Below are positions 15,701 through 21,700 of a stretch of 31,293 nt of DNA, piece after piece. Location of the stretch: the NCBI GenBank assembly GCA_964625325.1, contig CAZVBA010000004.1, positions 1 through 31,293 of the forward strand. The letters run 5' to 3'. The first letter of the stretch is position 1; each line of letters opens with the position of its first letter. The notes below the pieces were generated by a model that was not told where the DNA came from, searched no databases, and saw only the letters and a list, made by a program, of their open reading frames with translations. Made by a program: the position numbers and the translations under genes. The stretch comes from CAZILM01 sp964625325. Lineage in GTDB: Bacteria; Patescibacteriota; Saccharimonadia; Saccharimonadales; CAYVSP01.

Positions 15701-17967
15701 CCCAAGTCGCTACTACCGATAATACCGCCTGCAGTTACCGTTATATTCGAGTTAACCTGAAGATTGCCGGCCACGGTTACGGTGCTGCCGTCATCACTCA
15801 GAATTGAATCGCCAATTGTCTGGCCGCCCATCAGGAATTTGGCTATTTGATTTGGTGTACCGCCGGCCGTTGTGACGCCACCACCGGCCCCTACGCAGTT
15901 TAATGCCTCAAGCACACAGACACTGACGGTGCCGCCACCGGATTCTGGCAAAACATAGGTAGTGGAGGCGCTCAACCCGGCCGTCTGGAGCGTGCCGGCG
16001 AAGCCGGCACCATCGTTCAGCACAAGACTGCCCTGCTGCAAGTTCGTACCAATCGTCGCCGTGGCGCCTTGCACTGTTAAATCGCCGCTAAATGTTGGAC
16101 TACTTACAACATCTAAGGTGATGGTGCCGCCTAAAGCAACCAAGCCGCCGCCGCTTAGATTACTACCGGCCGTGACAGTCAGCGAACTGTTTTGCAGCTT
16201 GGTATTGCTGACTGCACCGTTACCTATTGTCGCCACACCAGTTTCTGCAATAGCTATATCACCCGATACGGCCTGGTTTTCCCACTCGCCATTACTACCG
16301 TTATAAATCAACACATGCCCGGCTGCCGGTGTATTGATAGCTAGATTAGTGCCTTGAAGCTTGGCAATTGTCGGGTTTGGAAAGTTCCCGGTCAGGTCAC
16401 CACCGGCGCCACCAGATGCAGTACAGTTACCCGAGAAATCACAGACATCGCTGCCGTTGCGCTGCAGACCACCGGTAAAGTTGTTGAGCGCCGTAAAGGT
16501 GTTAATACCATTTTTGAGCGGCACGTTACCGGAGAGCCGGGCGTCGGCTACGGTACCAGAAGCCAAGTTGCTGGCGTTGAGGTTGGTCAGGTTAACGCCT
16601 GAGAGGGCCGGTAACTCCCCGGAGGCATTGAGCTGGACTAATTGGCTGGCAGCATTAAAACTGTTGCCCTGCAGCGTCACGCTAGCGCTCAGACGGGTGT
16701 TGGCAACCGTACCGCTGCTTAGGTTTGAGGCGTTGAGCGATGTCAGTGCCGCGCCGCTACCGCTAAAGCCGGCGGCAGTTAGTGTGCCAACCAGGTTCGC
16801 GTTGCCGCCGGTGTCGAGCGTCAACTGGGTAACGCCGTTGGTCAGGAAATTCAAGGAAAAGTTATCGGTCGTACCCAGATTAGCTGCGGCACCAAAGGCA
16901 TTGCCACCCTGCACAAAATCGTTACCGCCACCGCCAAAGGCACAGTTATTTGAACTATCACACACCGTGTTACCATTCTGGGTAATAACATTGCTAAAGG
17001 AGTTGGTGCCGGTAAAGGTGTTATTGGCGTCAAGTAACGCCACATTGGCACTCAGGCGGGCGTCAGCAACCGTACCGCTGCTCAGGTTGGAAGCGTTGAG
17101 TGAGGTAATGGCCGCGCCACTGCCTTGCAGACTGGCGGCTATGAGAGCACCGCTAATGTTTATGTCGCCGGTCTGCGTGCTAGCAGGTGTCAATAACACG
17201 ACATTACTGGGAACGTTTGGAATGGCCGGTATTACTGGAATCGGCAGGTTTGTAAGCTTGGAGCCATCACCGATGAAGTAGGTGGCGCTGACGTTGCCGC
17301 CAAACGTACCGTTACCCGTTACGTTGATGTCTTGCCCAAACACGGCCTTGCCATTAACTGTTAGATCTTGGAGAGTACTTAGCTGGCTGACCTTTAGGTT
17401 GCCTTGGACGCCTAGTGTTTGGTTAGCCGCCACCGTTAACAGTTTGGCTTGTTGGCTGTTCGTTTGACTGTTGTCAACTTTCGGGGTGCCCCTGTTATAC
17501 AGCAGTATAGCTGCGGCTACAAATCCACCCGTCAGGATGAATAAGGCCGCCATCGAGGCGTACAACCGCCAGGTCGGCTTGGTTTTCAAAGCTCTCGGTA
17601 TCTCTTGTTCAGGCGGTGAATCAGGCAGCGTGTAGTTGCGTTCCCCTTCTAAGTCCGTACTACTGTCAGAACCCTGATCAAGCGTCTGGCCTAAATCGGC
17701 AAAGCGCGGTGCCGCGGCCGGAGCTTCAGTTGTGGCTACCGGCTGTGAGGTTACTGGCACAGACGCTGCTACAGTGGTACTCAAACCGGGGTCATCATTG
17801 TTCAGCAGATATGGTGAGGTTTGAGCTTGGCTGGATTGAACTGATGGGTTAACGACTGGTGTGGACGGTGGTGTTACGGGCACAGCCTGGCCCGGCTCCT
17901 CGTGCATGAGCACCGGAATAGGCATGGTACCTCTGTAGGACTTAGGCGTTTCTACGCTGGTGGGCAT
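6733..17967 (-). CDS. Giant tail-fibre-like surface protein, 3744 aa
   Basis: Probable extracellular fibre, very rich in Gly, Ser, Thr, Asn and Ala. Residues 1-130 are a Pro-rich cytoplasmic segment starting with TPKSYRGTMPIPVLM; a membrane segment lies at about 135-157. Then come tail-fibre-like beta modules: NLSSGTVxxxRLS units, GSDG-type turns, GGTGAGTF, FVQGGNAFGA-type units (near 350 and 2155) and SSQTGDLVQLQDSTGT motifs. About ten modules end in a cysteine pair before a glycine run. Two carbohydrate-binding-module-like jelly-roll domains lie near 1663-1812 and 2420-2568. A Gly-rich segment near 2190-2390 resembles a beta solenoid. Residues 3242-3479 are a 119-aa tandem duplication. The last 90 residues match the end of the 2005-aa paralogue. 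No catalytic domain is visible. No clear Shine-Dalgarno precedes the ATG; an alternative ATG at 17925 follows AGAGG, but coding-type conservation upstream of it favours the first start. Confidence 0.88.
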   Translation of the reverse strand: MPTSVETPKSYRGTMPIPVLMHEEPGQAVPVTPPSTPVVNPSVQSSQAQTSPYLLNNDDPGLSTTVAASVPVTSQPVATTEAPAAAPRFADLGQTLDQGSDSSTDLEGERNYTLPDSPPEQEIPRALKTKPTWRLYASMAALFILTGGFVAAAILLYNRGTPKVDNSQTNSQQAKLLTVAANQTLGVQGNLKVSQLSTLQDLTVNGKAVFGQDINVTGNGTFGGNVSATYFIGDGSKLTNLPIPVIPAIPNVPSNVVLLTPASTQTGDINISGALIAASLQGSGAAITSLNASNLSSGTVADARLSANVALLDANNTFTGTNSFSNVITQNGNTVCDSSNNCAFGGGGNDFVQGGNAFGAAANLGTTDNFSLNFLTNGVTQLTLDTGGNANLVGTLTAAGFSGSGAALTSLNASNLSSGTVANTRLSASVTLQGNSFNAASQLVQLNASGELPALSGVNLTNLNASNLASGTVADARLSGNVPLKNGINTFTALNNFTGGLQRNGSDVCDFSGNCTASGGAGGDLTGNFPNPTIAKLQGTNLAINTPAAGHVLIYNGSNGEWENQAVSGDIAIAETGVATIGNGAVSNTKLQNSSLTVTAGSNLSGGGLVALGGTITLDVVSSPTFSGDLTVQGATATIGTNLQQGSLVLNDGAGFAGTLQTAGLSASTTYVLPESGGGTVSVCVLEALNCVGAGGGVTTAGGTPNQIAKFLMGGQTIGDSILSDDGSTVTVAGNLQVNSNITVTAGGIIGSSDLGLPLGNGVVLSFDAGSDNLLFRAGGRRFLFPTSGVTDQEICTTGVSCAAGGGQAVILQTGATPQTDSGGDPSIFINNTGGGDLIHLQGGGSDKFVVANNGNTTITGTLLVKAATTTIGTNVLQGKLVLNDGAGFTGTLRTDPLSGSTTYVLPDSGGGTSNICTLEALNCVGAGGGITGAGNSGKIAKFSGGNTIADSTLSETGTVLTASGTLEVSGGDLTLGTSGLGGNTGVLKLNNDTNANTVSLQSGVSSSNLTFTLPTADGSANQCIKTDSFGALSFGDCLSGGGGGGGGVVSLNSQSGVVTLNNAQSLLVGTVTIDNAVADGATKGIAAFNSTNFSDLSGVINTKQDIATSSSPTFAGLTLSSALTVANGGTGAGTFTSKGVIYGNSTSALQVTAAGTSGQVLVANASGVPTFVSLSGDIAVDNTGLTTIQANSVALGTDTTGNYVANLGSMTGLTVGSNTGEGSTPTLAVIYGATSNTAVQGNTTLTCPSAAGNASLSGTGNAITLGSGGSCNAISLSNTPSFTSVTATGASSLNLGVNNTTAGSIVFNNGSNVNTTTLNAITATSTSKTVSLPDENGTLCIQGSANCGFILTGGAVVLSVNSQSGALTLNDTGNVGTVFTIHRAKADASTLGLATFNATDFQDNGSGLIDTAQGIAISSSPIFSNLTLQGSTGLTLGTTSNLGKIIFTDGTNDGFTNTLDTATLTVSNKTIVLPNLSGTVCVTAGNCLGGSGGGANTSLSNLTAVAINTTLLPASAGSADLGSAAVPFGSLYLSGSGTATTSLLTPLLDTPSGTTTLNIGTTNATAGISLRQSTTVAATKSLTVTSGATTLSGLAAGSSTALTVNTNNASNVGVIVKGSSSQTGDLVQLQDSTGTTVQRTTAAGNIENLGQVSTPFGGLGKYGNFVTLSEEFDSWTTNGATVSANSNSGPDGTSGADLITSSSPGQAVYNTNTGLDNTFGTLTFSVWLRASSTTVPVDLEIFDWSGSGGAIVNTVTATTTWQRFSVTGSVSGFSFIPAPLICPNCGGTGAVQAWGAQINRGSIPTVYVHTFGNTVNASTEGVVSNGGAYISSRSAADVGLTITGVSSQSADWLDVNNSAGTLLFGVGSSGTVTVAGTVTSGTSTSTLGNPITLQPGATTLASPGAGAKLNLLGGSVTGSASSAGAVFIQGGNTSYAGGGTGGLVSIKGGTANGSGGIRTGGDVNIDAGTGTSSNGGINIGTANLDSVTVQIGNTANVVGQTINIGNNTTASSTDTIAIGNLLGTSGTTVQGGTGSSAVIIKAGSAGTINIGNSGVANTINIGNVSSGAVTQTIKIGTNSTGSSTTNITIGSTIAGTTTLQSAGGVIVSTLGTADTPTYLCRNSSNIVATCQTTATGSAFIQGGNSFGATGELGTNDGFALNFRTNNGDRLQLGTTGNLTFQQTSSINTASAGAGVAGFGLTVQAGTAGTDAIGGTLTLQAGTSGTVTSGAGSTGGAVSIQATAGTAGISGSNGGVGGAIGLTAGTGGSTSGAGTGGIGGAVNITGGLAGTNGLSGGTGGAINLTGGHGQGLGSGGAITLQAGGESNDTGSHGGSLTLSGGTFVAGGNVSLKGGSGLSGTIGGGNVTIQGGVPFSTGTAGKVIIKPQSGGDIISAVQIQNSNSGVLFNVDTSTTSNLVTTNNSFEGGGTTSWAAKGSSTLSAVTTQQVQGNYGLSVATTTAANDGAQYSYTFGATTQYTLSLYLKVASGSITDVNIGRQDNGSNINCLTGQTVTTTWTRFNCTFTTGGTISSSNFYVMKTGASAETFFVDAVQLEAGSTVTGYNPGGQLQLLGNINSPVSIKPMQDSTTVFNIQNAAGATLLNVDTVNGHLQVYNTASSANYADIYWCISGAAACPTESAAVFAANTGKTQIGNGTGDVSGLLSNNSEKFSFLHNVTSAAAATSSDTDFVVTRQLVANSASALTGNVAKIEDLSSNAGAGGMSPTLLYINQNSNTATGNLIVAQTGGSTTKFSVTTAGNTTVAGTLNVAGLLTSTAGATINGGTISLNGTGSSNTFIDNSGGGDAAGGSGTITLGNTGTGGFIKLLTSDTINLTGTTNINTSGSANTGIGNGSSGTVTIGNSSTGAISVVSGGALTLTGGAASTWSTSAGNLTVQAATTNTLILNTGGAGTVNLGTTNTTTIGIGNSASTNTVLGVTNINASANFATNINSGNSTGAVTIGNSLAGAISIQGSASGIAFGIAGTAQAVFAGSSTLYVGNASTAGTNAAPTAFTIQGTTSISAGVAGGALTVVAGTGSIGGAGGQLSLTGGTAGSTGTGGAVALTGGSASGSGNTGGAVNITGGTGGTGLGIGGGVTIATGAGTSISGIATFKTPVMGTQTGGSLQISTNWSGAAASNITLSAGTGGSSAAGIAGGNVTISAGAGDSGVGGGANGGNVTINAGAAGNASTAGTISIGNTNASTIFLGAINSAVTQNFTIGSNINASSVDSITLGSLIGTSNNLIQGGTSNTGGSEAIRLQVADAGGIALGSTTQTGTITIGNATTAATQTVSIESANGNGSTQTINIGGGSSTTSGGKVVNIANGTPNASTTNTVAIGTGGSITGTVGVTIGSAAAANHTLLLQGGNSNTSGSEAIRVQTSNAGGIALGSTTQTGTITLGNATTATTQLVNIESANGNGSTQTIEIGGGSSTTSGGKIVNIGNGTPGGSTTNTIAIGTGGTTTGTVGITIGSNGNAAHTTAIQGGSGATAITFTPQTTGQIVVGASGGTGQITLGSSSSAQTVAIGNGTGAGTVNIANVQTGGAVAVGSGMTTGTITLGGTAQTGTLTVGQSTDSMTLNIGTGVTASGKTLAIHIGDAGASGSITNITLGSTTTSSTLTVQSATAFSKDVTLNGHLVSGGSAISSSSAGAAACTSPPAPTVTGNDIAGTISVTTGTGCAGTGTLVTVNFVTTYTTVPKVLFIPTNAAGAGLKYYAGNNGATSFTLDTDTIPADGGTYTYNYFVIK
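7531..8244 (-). repeat. Tandem 357-bp duplication in the giant fibre gene
   Basis: Copy 1 at 8244-7888 and copy 2 at 7887-7531, each exactly 119 codons, beginning LIQGG and LLQGG; a third start (AIQGG) follows at 7530 but then diverges. The copies share AGGIALGSTTQTGTIT and ESANGNGSTQTI with scattered, often synonymous differences, so the duplication is not recent or is kept under protein-level selection. Confidence 0.85.
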
Positions 17968-18112
17968 TTATGTTATTTCTTTGTTAGGCTTTACCCCATA
18001 ACTTTAGAATATGAATTAACACCATGCAATACAGATACAAATGGTTCAATTATAGTTAAAAAAGCGTTGTAATTCTGTAAGTAGGTTAATGCTTATGCTC
18101 CCTGTTTTACGT

Positions 18113-18169
18113 CCAACAGAGGTAGCAACCGTTGTTTTTTTATATACAATACAGGTCTACCCCTGTTGG
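18113..18169 (-). promoter_or_regulatory. Inverted repeat in the leader of the 3744-aa gene
   Basis: On the minus strand CCAACAGGGGTAG (18169-18157) pairs with CTACCTCTGTTGG (18125-18113): 13 bp with one G-U, around a 31-nt AT-rich loop. The 2005-aa paralogue has the same structure with a partly different sequence at the same distance from its start (146 against 148 nt). It may be an RNA stem-loop or a pair of protein-binding half sites. Confidence 0.6.
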
Positions 18170-18218
18170 TATGTATTCATAACAACACTGGGCTAATTCT
18201 ACTTAATAATCTTAATAG

Positions 18219-18227
18219 TTATCCACA
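18219..18227 (+). promoter_or_regulatory. DnaA-box 9-mer
   Basis: TTATCCACA, a perfect match to the bacterial DnaA-box consensus, 252 nt upstream of the 3744-aa start. The paralogous upstream region has the same 9-mer at 255 nt. A single box is not an origin; if functional it would be a regulatory site at the promoter. Confidence 0.4.
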
Positions 18228-18263
18228 GCTACTTAAGTACCTAAAATAGTCTGGGTACATTTT

Positions 18264-18707
18264 TTACGATTCTAGGAGTTTGGCCGGTATGTCGAAACGC
18301 TGGATATCTTCTGGCGGTAAAATCATTCCTTTGATGACAATTACCCAGTCGGTCGCTACCTTTTTGGCCACTACCTTGTAGCTTTCGTTGCCTTTCGTAA
18401 CTGTTAATAGAGCAAAGTTAGCCAGTACTTTGTTAATTTTTACTGTCGGGGCAGTTTTATGGGCGGGATCTGCCAGATAGTCTGCCCGTGCCAACCGTGT
18501 CAGAGCGTCTTGATCTTTGAGATTGGGTTGGCGACTGGTTGGATGAAGCTGCTGTTCCTGGTGGGCAATTCTGGCTCTAAGCACGCTATTATCCTGCATT
18601 AGCGTATGCTGCTGGCTAGATTGCCATCCGTAAACCGCCAAGCCGGTTACGACGGAAGCAAGCATAACGCCACCTAAGAGCACATGTTTCCTGATAAAAG
18701 ACTTCAC
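18264..18707 (-). CDS. Small membrane-anchored extracytoplasmic protein, 147 aa
   Basis: Function unknown. It has a short basic start (MKSFIRKHV), one membrane segment at about 9-27, a Gln/His-rich, possibly coiled-coil stretch (about 30-55), then a small alpha/beta domain with LANFALLTVTKGNESYKVVAKKVATDWVIVIKG and LPPEDIQRFDIP. The pattern of strands ending in a conserved W-V-I resembles small NTF2- or cystatin-like extracytoplasmic domains, but I do not recognise a named family. No cysteines. The start is GTG at 18707, with a strong AAGGAGG whose first A belongs to the stop codon region of the 2005-aa gene 9 nt upstream, so translation is tightly coupled to that gene. Position between two giant paralogues suggests a role in their assembly, export or anchoring; this is inference only. 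Confidence 0.8.
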   Translation of the reverse strand: MKSFIRKHVLLGGVMLASVVTGLAVYGWQSSQQHTLMQDNSVLRARIAHQEQQLHPTSRQPNLKDQDALTRLARADYLADPAHKTAPTVKINKVLANFALLTVTKGNESYKVVAKKVATDWVIVIKGMILPPEDIQRFDIPAKLLES

Positions 18708-18716
18708 TCTCCCTCC

Positions 18717-21700
18717 TTATTGCTCAACATGGTAGTAGTAAAGGTATTGTACACCGTTGGTAGGGGCGTTATTGCTACAAATCTCGAAGGTCGTTGTCCC
18801 TGCATTGGCGGCACAGTATTGGATAGCTGCCCCATTGGAGCCACTTGGGGTCAACTGGATGCGTGTGCTGGCACCATAAGCATTGGCGAAGGTGATACGT
18901 ACCAGGCTGCCAGTAGTTGGTCCAGTACCAACATTGATAGTCACAATGCCAGAAGTATCATTGCCAGTGATGCTGGCCGTACAGCCCGTGCCACAGGCCG
19001 CCAAGGCGGCAACGGTTGTACTGCCAGACGCATTGCCAGTGATAAGATGGCCATTAACGGTTAAGTTGCCGTTAATTGTGGCGGCTTTGACAGTCAGATT
19101 GCCAACAGAATCTATTTTGTCTAGGACTGCGCCAGTGGAGTCTTGGGCCTGTAGGAGATCGCCAGATTGGCTACTAACACCTTTTACGGTTAGCGGGACA
19201 ACTGAGTTCGCCTGGTTAAAACCGCCGATTTGAACACTGCCGTCGTAGGCAACACGCAGCCCAGTTTTCCAAGTAATTGTGTTGCCTGCAGTGCCACTGG
19301 GAGCAACATTAAGGTTAATACCCAGACTGTCAATCCTTATTTGAGAAGCTATATCCGACGCGTCATAGACAGTGCCACTGCCACCCACATTTTTGGCCTG
19401 AGCATTAAAGCTAAGATGAATGCTGCCATAGAAGTTTTGCAGATAGGCATTATCATAACCAAATTGTGTCAGTTTAACGGCTCCATCATCTATAGAAGAT
19501 GATCCCGTTGATCTAAGGACTAAGTTACCAAGCTTATCTATGCTGGTCATGACAGTGCCGGTCGAATCTTGTGTTTGCAGCAGATCGGCGGTTTGGGAAG
19601 CTGCACCTTGGACAACTAATCCCTTAATACTTGCGCCGGCGGCATCAAATTGAACTGTTGCCGAATTATCGACAGTGACTGGGGCACCAACAATCAACTT
19701 GCCGTTACCACCTATGGTAGTCGAAGCAATTTGCACACTACCGCCAGAGGTTTGTAGGCGTAATGCTCCTTGCGACGTGTTGCCAAAAATCGTTTGTATA
19801 TCTGCTAGGGTACTGGTTGTATCCCACTTCAGCCGGAGTTTGTTGTTTGCATCCGTTCCCAGCGAGAATATGGCGTCAGTTTTGTATTCACTGATATCCC
19901 CGGAACTACTTATAGCCACTAGCGGTGTACCACTGGAGTCTTGCAGTTCCAAGAGGTCAGCTGACTGGCTAGACGCCGCCCTGATAACTCCGCCGATACT
20001 GCCAGCCGCCGCACTCTGTATAGCAAAGTTAGCGCTAGTCTGGATAGATGTCCCGTTATTAATAGAACTTCCTCCTGCAGGTGAGCAACCGGTGCATGAG
20101 CCCACAATAAGATTGCCGCCGATAGTAACATCGCCGGTCGAGGCAATTCTTAGCCTCTCAACCAAGGCCCCATTGCCGCTTGAACCTTGTGCTTTAGTAG
20201 AGAAAACGAAGCTGCCTGAAAAATTACCGTCATCAATTACCCCTAATCGTGCTCCTGGCACACTATTTCCTTGGTCTGTATAGGTGTAAAAGTCAATGGC
20301 GCTGCCGGCACCAGCAGCACCGGCGCCATTTATGAGGTTAAGCTGGGTCTTTAACGTACCCGGAGCACCATTATTTGCTAGATTCAACGGTGCTGCTGTA
20401 AAAAGTGAGGATCCAGGCGGCGCCCCAAACAGAACATTGCCACTAACCTGCAAAGGATATGTTGGGTTGCTTGTCCCTATGCCCACATTTCCGCCGTTAT
20501 AGTAAATGCTGCTGCCGTTATTTTGCCATTGGCTTGCGCTACCGCAGCCGTTGCATGATTGCACCAAGAGATTACCATTACTGTCTATTGAGGCTACGCG
20601 ATTACCCGTACCGTTTATCCACTGCTGCAAATCACCCGTCTGGTTAAGTGAACCCTGAACTGACAGGACGGTATTAGCGTCAATATCGTTAATGATACTG
20701 AGCTTGGCCAATGGGCTATCGGTGCCAATGCCTACATTGCCACCGGCATCCTGTAGCACTAAATTGGCTCCATTTGGCCCATTGATTAATGCCGTTATTA
20801 TTCCTGCTGAAGCTACTTGACCAAACGGGCTGGCGGTTGTGCCAATGGTGGTGCCAGTCGTGTCAATCAAACCGCTGCGCGAAGCCAACTGCACATAGTG
20901 CACTGAATAATCGCCGTCACCGGCGTACATCAGCCTAGGTAGACCATTTGAACCCAGAGCAGCTTGCATAATGTAATCACCTTGAGCGCTTTGGGAATTG
21001 TCCACCACCATAGTTCTGTGGCTACTACAAGCATCATTACTACATGTCAGCCACCAGACGTAACCATTGGCATTATCCTCATACATAATCTGGGCCATAT
21101 TACTACTATCGAGTAGAAACCCCGGGCCATCATTCATATCGCCAATGGTTGAGGCCAAGCTGTTATTGGATTCAAAACCACTACAATTTGCATCACTACA
21201 GACAGCGTAATGCAGCGGGTCGTAGAAGTTATCCTCGGAGCCATTGCCATCAGCGTAGACCACTCGCATTTTGTTGTCTGTACCAATTGCTAGCCTTACG
21301 CCGTAATAACCAGGATCGTTACCGCCATTACCGTCAATGGTTTGAGTAACCGGAGCCGAACAGTCAACATCATTGCAGACCGCCATTTTTAAGCTTAGAT
21401 CGTTGTAATCTTCATGGGCGATACGAGCCAATCCGTCGGCACCAATAACTAGACTAATGGCATTAGCACCAGTGTTGTTGGTGCCGCTGGCTATAAGTAC
21501 CGGGCTTGGCGACGAACAGTCAGCGTCGCTACAGCGGATATAGCGCGCCTCGTACTGTCCCAGGCCACTGTTATAAGCCACATAAGCAATACGGGCCAAC
21601 CCGTCGGCGGCCATAGTCATAGATATGCCGTAGTAACCGGCTCTATTACTGGGGTCCAGATCCTGATCGACACGAGTCGTGCAATCGGCGTTGGTACACC

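Larger units (their letters stand above)
17968..18263 (-). promoter_or_regulatory. Upstream region of the 3744-aa gene
   Basis: 296 nt without a gene. It aligns along its length with the region upstream of the 2005-aa paralogue (shared blocks include TTACAACG, AACCATT, TATTGC, GGTGTTAA and AAAGCCTA). It holds a DnaA-box 9-mer, a long inverted repeat, an A-rich stretch and a TATAAT at 18054-18049. No convincing -35 box sits 17 nt from that TATAAT, so the promoter is not settled. No clear terminator for the upstream 147-aa gene is visible; only a 5-bp inverted repeat GTACC/GGTAC lies near 18238-18260. Confidence 0.6.

Noticed and set aside
7307..17852. Long plus-strand ORFs opposite the 3744-aa gene, such as 8954-10093
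   Set aside because: They are Ala/Pro/Val-rich mirror images of the Gly/Thr/Ser-rich minus-strand codons, without ribosome binding sites or recognisable domains.
6733..17967. Prophage tail-fibre gene
   Set aside because: Tail-fibre-like modules are present, but there is a membrane anchor at the N-terminus, no phage structural genes around it and housekeeping genes on both sides.
18180..18230. Replication origin
   Set aside because: Only one DnaA box per AT-rich gap and no dnaA, dnaN or parAB nearby; a promoter site is the simpler reading.
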